In this document: positions 43,793 through 55,529 of the stretch, in pieces
Layout of the letters: every line of letters begins with the position of its first letter
Position numbering within the stretch: position 1 is the first letter of the stretch
Assembly: GCA_002914845.1 (NCBI GenBank)
Contig: JXTC01000007.1
Location: 949,436 to 1,013,435 of the forward strand
Reading direction: 5' to 3'
Source: Trema orientale
Lineage: Eukaryota; Streptophyta; Magnoliopsida; Rosales; Cannabaceae
Length of the DNA stretch: 64,000 nucleotides
Program-made: the position numbers and the translations under genes
The notes under the pieces: model-generated
What the model was told of the DNA's origin: nothing
What the model saw: only the letters and a program-made list of their open reading frames with translations
Database searches by the model: none

Positions 43793-44850
43793 GTCTCGTT
43801 TGGTTTACCTATTTGAATTAAATGTAAATTATGGAATGAGTTATAATTAGAATGAGAGACATTTAAAGTGAAATAAAGTGGAATATGTTAGGCTTATTTG
43901 TTTCACCCATTCCATTTCATTCAAATGGAAAACTCATTGGAATGTGTGTTTGTATCAATAATTCCAGTTTTTCCATTCAAATGGTCTTTTAGAATGAGTG
44001 TTTGTTTCAATAATTCAGTTTTTCCATTTAAATGGTTAATCAATCACATCAACTATTGGAATGAGTTTTTTGTATCTTGGATGAGAATGGAGCCTAGGAG
44101 CTGTTTTTGAATGTTCCAGTCTAATGTTTCCCATTCTAATTACAACATATTCCACTTTATTTCACTTCAAATGTCTCTCATTCCAATTATAACTCATTCC
44201 ATAATTTTCATTTAAATACACTCGTTTAAATGGGTGAACCAAACATAGCCGCTGTAATTAGAATGGGAGATATTAGAATGGACTATTCGAAAATACCTCC
44301 TAGATTCCATTCTCATTCCAATCCCAAACCGTTTGGTTCGCCTATTTGACTGTATGTATTTGAATAAAAATTGTGGAATGTATTTTAATTGGAATGAGAG
44401 ATATTGGAATGGAAAAAATAGTGGAATGGGTTGTAATTAGAATGAGAGCATTGGAATGACCCATTTAAAAACACCTCTCCCCCTCCATTCTCATTCAAGA
44501 CACAAAAAAACTATTCCAATGGTTAATTTTTCTGATGGACCATTTGAATAGAAAAACTAAATTGTTGAAACAAACACACATTCTAAAAGATCATTTGAAT
44601 GGAAAAACTGAAGTTGTTGAAACAAACACTCATTCAAATGGATTTGGAATGAAATGGTTGAAACAAATGGGGCAATTTATTCCAATAGTTGATGTGACTG
44701 ATAAACCGTTTGAATATAATAATTGAATTGTTGAAATAAACATCCATTTCAAAAGACTATTTGAATTAAAAAAATAAAGTTGTTGAAACAAAGATTCATT
44801 TTAATGAGTTTTTCTATCTGAATAAAATAGAATAAGTGAAACAAAGAGGC
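43793..44850. mobile_element. Cluster of MITE-like copies forming a large inverted repeat
   Basis: A block with words such as TTTGTTTCA, CCATTCAAATGG and AACTATTGGAATGAG runs at about 43898-44095. Its reverse-complement counterparts occur twice, at about 44485-44665 and 44675-44845 (GTTGAAACAAACACTCATTC, TTTGAATGGAAAAACTGAAG). Inner arms also pair: GGAATGAGTTATAATTAGAA at 43834 with TTCCAATTATAACTCATTCC at 44181, and again near 44380-44450. At least three related copies are therefore arranged head-to-head and could fold into a hairpin of several hundred bases. No coding capacity. Confidence 0.7.
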
Positions 44851-44955
44851 GGCCAAGGTTATTCATAAGTCTATGTATAGCATAAGCAGGCTATGGGAGA
44901 TGCTATCTGAGTGTCCAATCAATCAATAGCCTATATTGGTACGTTTGTTTTTTAG

Positions 44956-45364
44956 CATAACTCTTAATCTTGTTGATACCTTTGTTGTCTCCTTCCAGTT
45001 CTCCTAGAAAACAGACACAGGCATAAGGATTGTTGTGATGCTTGCGATCAATATCATTACCAACATGAACATCGATAAACCAGCTCTATACACGGATGCT
45101 ATGTCTTAGGATGGCTTTATTCCAACATTTTTTCGGTGCGTACACGTCCAATTCTTGACTTTGAGGTCCACTGATTATAACTTCATTGTCTTCTTTAGAA
45201 AGGCTTCGATGTTAACTCCACTTCCAGTTGCCCTCTCCACTTCTTTGTTATGGAAATCATATGGGTTTGAGTTCAACAACAAAATAAGTATCGGTGTTTG
45301 TCTCATGTGGCTTGAGCGACCTCAATGGACCTTCTTGCATTCCCAACTTGTCATGTTTCCCAAC
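44956..45364 (-). pseudogene. Decayed synaptotagmin-like (C2 domain) gene fragment
   Basis: After an intact-looking acceptor (TTTTTTCAG at 45365-45367) the minus strand translates as VGKHDKLGMQ, PLRSLKPHET, VVELKP and then an in-frame stop. A shifted frame gives RGQLEVELTSKPF, then a stop. Further on another frame gives DVHVGNDIDRKHHNNPYACV. These three segments match, in order, the end of C2A, the linker strand and the start of C2B of plant synaptotagmins (family pattern VGKHxKxGMN, RGxLEVELxYKPF, DVEGKHHTNPY). The order is right but frames and stops are broken, so it cannot encode a working protein. The retained splice acceptor argues for a genomic duplication and against a processed retrocopy. 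No other exon of the gene is clear nearby. Confidence 0.75.
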
Positions 45365-46512
45365 CTGAAAAAATAAATAAATAAAATAAAAGATTTCAAC
45401 TCAATTGAGATATTTGAGCTATTGATTAGCATAAATCTTACAGTGGTGAGACTCACGTGAAGCTTACACCAATCAATTATTGTGATAAGGCAAACACATA
45501 CACTTGAATGATATTTAAACACTATTTATTTAAAAAGAAAATAATCAACTATACGAATTTGGCTTATTTCATTTCTTTTAAAGGATAGTTTCTATATATA
45601 ATACTGGACCTTTTTCCAGTCATAGACATGTACGTAACTGAAGGACTTGAGACTCAGGATCTTTTTTTCCACTCTAGGAATCTGGATTGAGGTTCCTCCT
45701 CTTAGTTGAGTTCTCTGTTCTGGAAGCTTTTCCCCACTTTGGCTTAGTTCATTTTTGAGGTTTAGATGTTCCTAACAAGTCCTTATTCCGGCCAATAGTT
45801 TTGTTCAAGACCCCTCTAGGAAAATATGGATTAAGAAATAAAAAAAGGTTAGTAATGCAAAGTTTTTGCACAAATAATTAAGACCAAAATTTGGAAAAAA
45901 ATTTCGTATAAGTTTGTCATTGGTGAAACCCAAATGTCATTTATCCTCAACTTCTACCGTGTCACATGTAGACTTAAACTACACCTTGTCTAGCAATTTA
46001 ATTCTTTATGTAGTCCTGCTAAAAATAGAAAGATCATCTTCCAGAATTCTACTTAAGGAAAATTAAAACTATGGTGATTTCAATTGAAATGTCTACTGAT
46101 GTCAAAATTGAACTATTAAATAAAAAAAGAAAAAAGGTAATTGCACATTCTTTGATTAAGAAGCTTTTCAATTTCTAAAGCAACACTTAAGTTTAATACT
46201 CTTTTCTTGGGAACCGTTCTTAAAAGTCAACTAGAAAAAATAAAGTAGTTATGTAGATAGAAATCTAGTGTGTTTTTTCAGGATTAAGATGAAAACGTGT
46301 AATCTACTCCATTCTAGACTCACATATAATCATGTTAGATATTTTACCATCAAACTAAAGAAGGTCAACCTCAAAATCAAACAAATTAAACAATTCAAAT
46401 TAAAATATTAATTGAATCATCAGGAAGTATCACTGACACATTTCCTACCTTACAGCTGCTACACTATTATTGGTCATTGGAATTATAAATCTCGTTTAAT
46501 GAAAATAATATA
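45365..46512. other. Intergenic, no gene seen
   Basis: AT-rich spacer upstream of the synaptotagmin relic. A weak ...IIDW-like stretch before a GTAAGC near 45475-45490 (-) might be a remnant of the preceding synaptotagmin exon, but this is too short to call. Confidence 0.5.
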
Positions 46513-46612
46513 ATAATAATCATCATTAAAGAACTTTAATATATGAGAAAGAGAACCTGAACATAATAATCATCATTAAAGAAATTTAATGTATGAGAAA
46601 GAGAATCTGAAC
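46513..46612. repeat. Tandem duplication, about 50-bp unit, two copies
   Basis: ATAATAATCATCATTAAAGA followed by a (C/A)TTTAATATATGAGAAAGAG-like block occurs twice in succession (46513-46562 and about 46564-46612), with three or four differences. Confidence 0.85.
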
Positions 46613-47506
46613 AAACTGATACAAAAATTTCCAACATTTCCATTACATCCCATTCTCATACCAAAAATTTCAGTCCAAAGTACTCCACATATGGCTCCAA
46701 AAATATGAACATAGAAAGGCATCATCATCATTATCATATACAAAAGTGAACAAACAAGAGTTAAAATTACTTGGCCAAAATTTTCAGCCACTTACCTTCT
46801 CCATCAAAGACACCACCATGCTAACAAAAACATTGAAATATTGGCACAAGAGGTTTCAAAGCGATTCACAGTGCAGCAAGTATTTGCAAATCTACCAGCT
46901 TAGCCAAGCAAGAATAAGAGATTATTTTGCAGATATTATCTGACACAAGCATCAATGACAAAAGATGCCTTAATGAATTAATTTATTAGAGGTTAAATGC
47001 ATTAAGGTGTTGAGATGATCAAGTTGACTTACGAAGAATTCTATAAGCGAAAAGATATTGATAGAAGTAAAGCTGAGTCAAAAGTGATTTGAAATAAAAT
47101 ATAAAAGAGTGTTATCTTATCATAGCTTGCAATCATAAAGAACTTTATATTAAAATACTGTTGTGATCTGTTGTAAAAGAACTTCTAACCTAAACAGTCA
47201 GATTACAAGTTCTTACTATCAAGCTCTTGTATAAGGAAGCTCTTATTATCAAAAAAAAAAAAAAATGAGAAGGAACTTCAAACCTGTGATCTAATTCTAT
47301 AAGCCAAAAGCCTCAGCACCAGAGTGATGTTGGGCTTTCCTGACAATTTAGTTCACTTTCATTGGTTTCGGGCACTTTGATATATCAACAGAGAAAAATC
47401 CCAGAGCAGATTGATCTTTTATGGTTAAGTATATATTTCTCAAAAGATATTTTCATGTCCTACAAAAGAGGGAACAATCTGTTTATGGAATTATGCAAGT
47501 CATCTG

Positions 47507-47713
47507 CATTGACTATAAGATATTATGATATTACATTCTATAGGCAAGTCTTGGAACTCTTCCTCCCACAATATATGGCGAGTACTTCTATGAAAATATT
47601 GGCATTTAGAAGCTCACATTCATCCATATTTTTCTTTGAGTAGATACAGTTCTAATCTATATATAGCTTTCTAATAGAATGTAATTCTGTATCATAATAT
47701 CTTATAGTCAATG
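47507..47713. repeat. Inverted repeat with 24-bp perfect arms
   Basis: The 24 bases at 47507-47530 (beginning CATTGACTATAAGATATTAT) are the exact reverse complement of 47690-47713. Pairing continues inward through TTACATTCTAT opposite ATAGAATGTAA after a bulge of about 5 nt. The stem is about 35 bp with a loop of about 125 nt. No known miRNA was recognised. Confidence 0.75.
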
Positions 47714-48581
47714 TAGATAACTAAGAAGAAAAGAAAATATATAGGAGAAAGGAAAATATTCTTCTTCCATAGTTATTTAGTTTAAAATGATTATTTTAAA
47801 ATTTTAAGGTTATTTTTATAAGTTTACTTTCACAATTAGTATTTAGTGAATAACTTTTCATTTTTCTTTTCTCTTTATTTTTGGGAGAAAGACTTTTACG
47901 TGAGCCTCACCATTTTTTCCTCTCCTCTTTTTTCTTCTTTTCCTTTTGCTTCCTACCAAACAAATTATTTTTCATTTTTCCTCCACTTTTCTTCCACTCT
48001 TTCTTTTCTCTCCATCTTCCTTCTTACCAAACATAGTCTAAAAAAACCTTTTTATAGTTTAGTTAGCCACTTCTTCTTTACCATTGAGTGGGATGGTTTA
48101 GTAATTGAGAGCTTTTTTACAGAACGGTCAAGTTCGTAACATGTATCCACAATTTAAACATGTGATTAACTTTCTTAGCCTTTGCATTTTGACTATTTTC
48201 TAGAAAGCTCATTCATACTTCACTTAGTGTGTCTGGGGTGACGCACTCTATTGTTCAATAGAGTAAGATCCAACCAAAAGTCATTAGCGAATATTTTCGT
48301 GAGTATAGTTTGAAGCTCTCGTAGTAACATTCAACGAGAGTTGTTATACTAGTCGCCCTTTTCCTCCCATTTTTATTTATAAGATAAAAATAAAAATAAA
48401 AAATCACTTCATCTTTGATGATCCATGACTTTGAGCATGGTCTCATGAGCTTGTTGAGGATTTACGGCCATAAAATATCTGTATTACTTATCTAAAACAC
48501 AACAAGAATTTAATGGGATATAGTCCCACATTAGCTGCATATTAACATAAAATATCTGTAACAAAAAGTTAGGCTTACTGT

Positions 48582-48665
48582 GGTCCAATTTTTGACCCGA
48601 CATTTGTGTTCGCAGATGTAGGCGCCCAATTTTCGACTCGACATTCGTGTCCGCAAATGCGGACA
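48582..48665. repeat. Imperfect 40-bp tandem repeat, GC-richer than its surroundings
   Basis: CCAATTTTTGACCCGACATT ... TGTTCGCAGATGTAGGCG is followed directly by CCCAATTTTCGACTCGACAT ... TGTCCGCAAATGCGGAC. It lies in a stretch (about 48470-48960) whose composition resembles a solo LTR, but I cannot define LTR ends or a target duplication. Confidence 0.55.
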
Positions 48666-49344
48666 GACACGAGCCTATGCAAATTCAGGCCCAAGCCTGA
48701 TGATTTGTAACCCCACCTTGCATGCGCCTGAGAGAGCATCTATAGTAGTTATTCTTACCACTATCACAAAACATAAGCCTATATATGCCACTTGCTTCAA
48801 GCATACTCAAATATTTTTCTTTCATTTTTTCATTTCAATGGTGCACATTTGAGCAATAATTTCGCATTCATCCGTGCACCATTTTGAGCATATGAATATA
48901 CGAAATCAATGTCCTCGTAGAGGAGAACAAGAATTCATGAAGACCTTTTATCAATAAGATGTGGGTCCTACTCAATTTTTAGCTTCAAAATAGTTCATGA
49001 AAATGGGTTCTCTAATACAAATTTGGATTTTACAATACACATAGGCTTCTAAACCCAATATATTAATCCATTTTCCAATATCTTGAACTCAAGGATGCAA
49101 TTCAAATTCGAAATGCAGGTGGTTGGCCACTAATTAAAGTTCTCAATTTTGTGCCTTTAATAATAGTTAAGGAAGCTTAACAAGTGGTGTTTCAAATCAG
49201 TGGGTCATTTCAAACTAGTTAGCTTGGGGCATTTCGAGCTCACCTCTCAAAGGTGAGAAACTATGTAGTGTAGACACCATTCTCAGCAAGATGCCCAGTG
49301 TTGATCGATTCGTATGGAAGCGTTAGCTCATTGGCCTGGCTACG

Positions 49345-49955
49345 GGCGTCTTCAATGAACATACTAAATACCACGCCAATACTAAATTTTAGTATTTCAT
49401 TAAAAAATAGCTCTCTAATGGTATGCTATATTTTGTATAGTTTTTAGCATATGCTATTTTTTGTGTCAAATATAGCACAAAGGATAACACATGCTAAAAT
49501 TTAACATGTGATGTTATTTACAATGTTGCCATTATTTTAAATGTAAAATATTCACATACTTCACAATATTATTTAAATTCAATGCATGTATATACAATTT
49601 TTCATCAAATTTTATTCTTATTAAATTACAATCAATTAGAATTAATAGGAGAATAAAATTTTATTTACAATTTTTTTTGTGTTAATTAGCTTATTCGTTT
49701 ATATAGAATATGAGTAATTTCAAATTAGTAGATGAAGTTAATTTTTATCTTTAGCAATTGAATGATAAAATAATAAGATAGTTAATAGTAGAAAAATATA
49801 TTCTACACATAAAATTAATGTTTAAAATTTATAATAACATTTCTTCTAGCATTCATATATTGGAATAAAATTTAAAAAGTGCATATTACATTTCGCATGC
49901 CGTGCTAAATTTAGCATTAACAACACATTTTTTTAGCATAATGCATTGGATATAA
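49345..49955. mobile_element. MITE-like inverted-repeat element, about 610 bp
   Basis: The left end (TTCAATGAACATACTAAAT, then ...CTAAATTTTAG) and the reverse complement of the right end (ATCCAATGCATTATGCTAAA, then ...GCTAAATTTAG) align over about 50 bp with mismatches. The interior is AT-rich and repeats ATGCTAAATTTAGCA-like words. No coding capacity; boundaries approximate. Confidence 0.6.
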
Positions 49956-50777
49956 TCTAATTTGTCCTTTCGTGGAGAGTAAAGCCCATATTTCATTCTA
50001 GCACATATCCTCGTAAGATTGGATACATATTCGAACTCGAAAAACGGTAATAATATAACTCAAAAATGTTATTTTACAGAGATCTTGTTCCGAAAAAAAA
50101 AAATCTTAAGGCTATTTCACAGAGATTCATAGTGATTTAACTCAAATATTTCGAGTCCAAATCTGAATTGCACAAAAACAGGACATATCGTTGGTATGCA
50201 CTTCAATTTCTACAGCAACCATTAGTTTAATAATGCCCTTCTTGTGGGGAACGACAATTTGCATGCACGAGAACTGATATAGTTCCCAAAGCCTTTTTCT
50301 CAAGAAAAAATAAAAAGGAAAAAAGTCAACTAGAAAAATAGACTGGCGTGTGTTATAGGATTAAGTTAGAAACGTGTAATCTAATTTATTCTAGAGTTAC
50401 AATCATAATAGCTGTTTTTCCCATCTCTCAAAAGGTCAACCTTACGCTTAAACAAAGCAATTTCAATTAGAATTAGTTTTATCATTAGGAAGGACCACTT
50501 AGACAGCTGCTGCTATACTATTGGTCAATAAGGTTTCTGATCTCGTTTAATCAAGTAATACAAACACAAATACACTAATTACTACCATAATTTAAAACTT
50601 TAACAGAAAGAGAACTTAAATATATCCATACAAATCAGTAGAAATTGCTTTTCATATAAAACTAGATACCATTAGTTTTCATTCGATCTAGATTCCATTA
50701 CTCATTAGTTTTTATGCGAAGAAGTACAAAATCACGGAATGAGATCATCTGTCTATTTCATGATTCACATTAATTAG

Positions 50778-50934
50778 GCCACACCACCTTAAAATAATGG
50801 AGCCATCTTTTGTTGGAAATTGTTAATTAATTTCCTTTCAAAAAAAAAAAAAAAAAGCCACGCCACCTTAAAATAATGGAGCCATCCTTTGTTGGAAATT
50901 GTTAATTAATTTCCTTTCAAAAAAAAAAAAAAGA
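50778..50934. repeat. A-tailed tandem duplication (about 78-bp unit)
   Basis: GCCACACCACCTTAAAATAA through GTTAATTAATTTCCTTTC plus a run of 14-17 A occurs twice back to back, with only two substitutions in the unique part. A third fragment, GAAATTGTTAATTAAT, follows. High identity implies a recent event. Confidence 0.9.
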
Positions 50935-51871
50935 GAAATTGTTAATTAATAAATAAAAAACTAAAAAATAGTATTGTTATTTAATTCGTGGGACAAAAAA
51001 AGAAACAAAATTTTGGTATATCTAAGTCCAAAAAGATGAGGTAGAATTACTTTGTTAATTACAAACAAAGACAAGAAGGAGTTGCTTATCCTACCTAAAT
51101 TTTCTTACACGATGGTAAAGATAATGAGACGATATTGTTATTAGCAATTTTCGGCTCCATCACTTGAATGACTCATCAGATTATAAACTACGTCAATTAA
51201 AACACCGAAGAATTTAGCTAATTAAAGGTCAACTGTATTAAGATTGATAGAGAATAAATTTTATTATATGAGAAGTTCTATAGGAGAAAAAGAAAAATTA
51301 TGCTAGCCCATGATAGAAGTAAGACGTGTCAAAGACTCAAAATGATATTAAAATCAAATAGAAGAACGTCATGTAATTATTAATTTCAATCCTACACAAC
51401 TTCATAAACTACTATTAAGGTACAGTATGAAGGAACTTCTAACCTATAACTTGAAGTCATGTTTGGTAACTTATGTTCTCCCATCTCTACTTACATAAGC
51501 ACTGGTTGATCAAACTCTAGCTACTTCATTTTCATTTGGTTATTTCCAATCACCTTATCTATTAGATATCTAACACTTGACATGCCCTAGCCACAATAAT
51601 ACTATACTATTATGACACTATTAATTAAGAAGCCACACATTTTATACACATATTTAATTTTTCAACCAGTAAATCTTCATAGTAATTGTAGAATTAAATA
51701 AAACTTACCATATGAATATCAGGATTCTTCACCCACAGAGGAATTCAAGCAAAACGATCAAGGATAGAGCTTATACCAATCCAATGAAGTGGCCTAACAT
51801 TTGGTTCTGCAAAAGTTAATTTTTAAATGTTGTTTACTTCTAATTAGAAATAACAAAAAAATAATAATAAT

Positions 51872-52425
51872 AAGGGATAATTACATTTTTATATCTTGTA
51901 TTTTGATATTTTATTCACTTTATATTTTACGTTTTGGTTATTATCAATATTCATCTACAAATTTTGAACTTGTAACAAGTTTATGACTTATTTGGGTCAA
52001 ACACTAATTTTGACCAATATTTTTTACCAAATAATCCTTTAAAGTGAAAATATTATATATATTTATATATTTGAAAAGAAGTTCAAATTTAAATCTTATT
52101 TGAACTTGATAAATATATTTATAAATAATATTCAATATTTATAGTTTTTACTTTTTTAAATTATTTTTTTAACATTTTTTCTTTTAACAATAATTTTAAT
52201 TAGTTTTAAGTTTAAATTAAGTATTAAAAAAAATATATCCTTGAAGTTTAAATAGGTGTTTTGCCATTCTCAACCGTCAAAATTAGTGTTTGACAAAAAA
52301 AAGTACAAATTTATTATAAATTTCAAATCTGAATGTCAATATTAATAATAATCAAAATACGATGTATAAAATCAACAAACACTCAAAACGTAAAGTATTT
52401 AAGTATATAAATGTAACTAACACTA
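51872..52425. mobile_element. Foldback element with TIRs of about 130 bp
   Basis: The left arm (GATAATTACATTTTTATATC ... TTTTACGTTTTGGTTATTAT ... GTCAAACACTAATTTTGAC) matches the reverse complement of the right arm (TAGTTACATTTATATACTTA ... TTTACGTTTTGAG ... GTCAAACACTAATTTTGAC). The innermost 19 bases are identical. The centre (52020-52260) is A/T-rich with no coding capacity. Confidence 0.75.
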
Positions 52426-54293
52426 ATAATAATTATAAAAAAAATTAATAAACAGGGGAATCATGTTCAAGGCATGTGGGTATTCGTTCACATAAACTCG
52501 AGAATAGAAAATTTGTGTATCAATATCAGCATTTGTTTGTCCTGCTACGTTGGACATTTAAAAAAAAAAGAAAAAAAAAAAAAAAAAAAAAAGAGGCAGC
52601 AGACTAAAATATTCACTTAATTTTCAGCATAATTAAAATTCAAAATATATTGTTTGTCAGAAGACACTAACTACATAAGCAGGAAATGTCCTCATTAAAC
52701 TACTATCTACCCGCCTTTGTTTCTTAATAACATCTAATTATAGGAACCTAGAATACGGTTTACACAACGATATTATCTAAATGATCTTTTATTGAAAATT
52801 CGTAATAAATAAATATATTTAAGGGGAAAGGACATTCGAAAGCCCAATAAATAATAAAACCCACTAACATATTCATTCATCACGCTTATAAGAATCTTTG
52901 AATTTTCAATTAAAAAGGAAAGACGAAATAGTGAACAGAAAAAAGCCCACATCACAGAATTGTCCAAAAAAATATATTTAAAAAAGGTTCTGGAATAATC
53001 ATCAGTGTTACTAATATTTTTCTGTAACATATTCAATTATGTAGTCACGGATGACCCAAACCCAATAAAAAAAATATATTTTCTTTTTTATTTTTTAAAT
53101 TAATTAATTAAACAATGTACTACAACATTGGCCCACATAAATACATGAAACTAAAATGTGGAATATTGGCATGAAATGACATTCCAATAATAGATTAAAT
53201 CTCCACTCTCTCAAAACAAATGTCGAAACATGGAAGAAACCAATATCAAGATAACTTTTAATGATTGAAAGAGAGCTTCGATATATATTAGACATGTTAT
53301 CTATTATCACCTTTACAATGTCCCGGCTCAAAGTGTTGTGAATAGGAAAAGTATCCCATGGAAGAGGACCCCTCAAAACAAGATTCCATTAATGTCGAAC
53401 TCAAAAATAGTAAAATTAACACGTTTATGGTATACCATAAAACAGTAGCGTAATTTACAAGTAGATCCCATAATGAGAACAGCATTAATTAATAATTTTA
53501 ATTTGACATTTATTTTGCATATAGTTGGTAATTAATTATTTGAATTGTGTTACTTGCGCATGTTAGGACGATAATTGCATTATAACTTTCTATTGCCATA
53601 ATTTTCATAGTAGGACTGACGTACAGGATATATACATGGAATGCATGGCTTTGATACATACGTGTGACCAAATTATTTATTTATTTATTTTTCCAAATTT
53701 TCTTTCAATCCAAACAGAAGATGGAATTAGAATTTAGAGCTCATGAGAATGGGGGGAAGTGGCCAGTGTGACTGTGGGCGGAACCCGTCAAAAGCCCGGT
53801 GTTCTGTACCGTACACTAAACGTGTCAGCAAGTGGAGTGTGCTCTTCTTTAAATTAAATTACGTTTTTTAACCTTGTGAAGACGGATATACCCCTATGGC
53901 TACTCAACACGATTGGACACTAGGATCTTTCTTGAGAAAGGGAGTGGGACCCACCTGGAAGTTTATTGGAGCTCAGGACTCGGGAGTTGTCAGTTATCAA
54001 GGGGAGGGAATCGGCATGGTGCTCATGCTTTGATAGTAACCTTTGTACAGTTTGCCTCATATTATAATTTTATTTTATTTTATTCTTTAGGTTGGTGGAA
54101 ATTGAATTTTGCATTATTGACTAGTTAGTTGGCTTATTGAAGTAAAATATTTTTATTAAATAACAATAATTAGAAGAGCAACATTGGTTACAGATACCTA
54201 AAAAAAAGTTGCACCTTTAATTCAAGAAGTAACATACTTGTGGATCTCAAATATTTACTGAAGTAAAACACGAAAAAGAAGGCAAAAAGATAT
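52426..54293. other. Intergenic; contains a GC-richer island
   Basis: Mostly AT-rich (poly-A at 52560-52592). From about 53740 to 54020 the composition changes (GGGCGGAACCCGTC, AGCCCGGTG, GGGACCCACCTGG), resembling a promoter or exon patch, but no protein family is recognisable in any frame. Confidence 0.5.
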
Positions 54294-54352
54294 AGTCGTT
54301 TAATTTGTATACAACATCGGTTAAAAAGCCACGTCGTCGTTTACGACATCTA
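54294..54352. repeat. Short fourth copy of the AAACGAC-type repeat
   Basis: TAGTCGTTTAA, ACATCGG and CCACGTCGTCGTTTACGACA lie within 60 bp, the same core as the arrays at 5.1, 33.7 and 42.8 kb. Confidence 0.55.
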
Positions 54353-55529
54353 GGTGCAAGTCAAAACATACTTGTGTGCTAGAGGGTCCAATATGTCAAC
54401 CACAATTTATACATATACACCAAGAGTTGGATGAGTACGTAAGGGTATATAGTAGAAATTTCGAAAAAGGGGTGGGGAAGAAATATTGAGTGAAAAACAC
54501 ACTTATGAAACTCTCACATCAAACTTAAAGTCATGATCCACAACAAAATCACATGACTAAAGCAAAGCCAAAGCCATCAATTCATGAAGAGCCCCTCCTA
54601 TATAACACCATAAGATTTATGCACGTTTTGGTCGGTTCCCAAGTCAATTTAAGATTATATTTTAAAATCCAATTATTTATAACAAACCCTCTAAGAATGA
54701 CACTTCAACATGTGCTGCAAGTACAAAAACAAACAGACAATCAAACTTATATAACTTGGCCAAAAATCAAGTACAATGAACCAAGTTCCCTTATGACTAA
54801 GCCTAACCGTGGCTTTGTTATTATAATTTTGTACCACAGGACCCCAAAAATCTCAATCTAGTAATCAATCAAATGGGTACCAAGAACTAGATTCTTGGCA
54901 ACATGGTGATTTGGGCCAAGGTGTTAACTGGTCTCCTTTAACTGTATCTTCAACTGCTATAGAGATGGGATGAAATGTAGTTTTGTACATTCAAAATATG
55001 TGTGTGTATTATAGAATGTAGTTTGAGCAAAATCCACCATGTGATAAGAATATATTCTAGTTTTTACAGCACTTTTATGAAACTAAAGTTCAATGAACAT
55101 ACTCTAATAAACTCGGTTAATTAACTTATATATATATATATTTGCATCGTTTTGTGTATTGAGTTTGTAGATATAATAATGCTTTCTTATCTTCATATTG
55201 ATATAAAAACAGAAATTATAGCATGGGAGAAGGAATTGCAGTTTGATACATTGTACGGCCAACGACTATAAAAGGGAGAAAGACAGGGCAATATACCAAA
55301 TAAACACAACACATTTTGTGGACTCAAATGTTAGAACTTTTATAGAAAATAAAAATAAAGAAGGAAAAGAAATAGGTATACCACATTGTGGTGGGCAGCA
55401 TAAATAAAATCCTTCATAGTCATGCTTTTAATATTTTTTTTCCCTAATTATTGATATAAGCTTTACCATATAACATAAGAGAGCTATTTAAGTTTTGCAT
55501 TTTGCCATGCGAAGATAATTTAGTTATAT

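Noticed and set aside
47362..47643. 93-codon plus-strand open frame
   Set aside because: It overlaps one arm of the 47.5-kb inverted repeat and has no family similarity; it is best explained as a chance frame.
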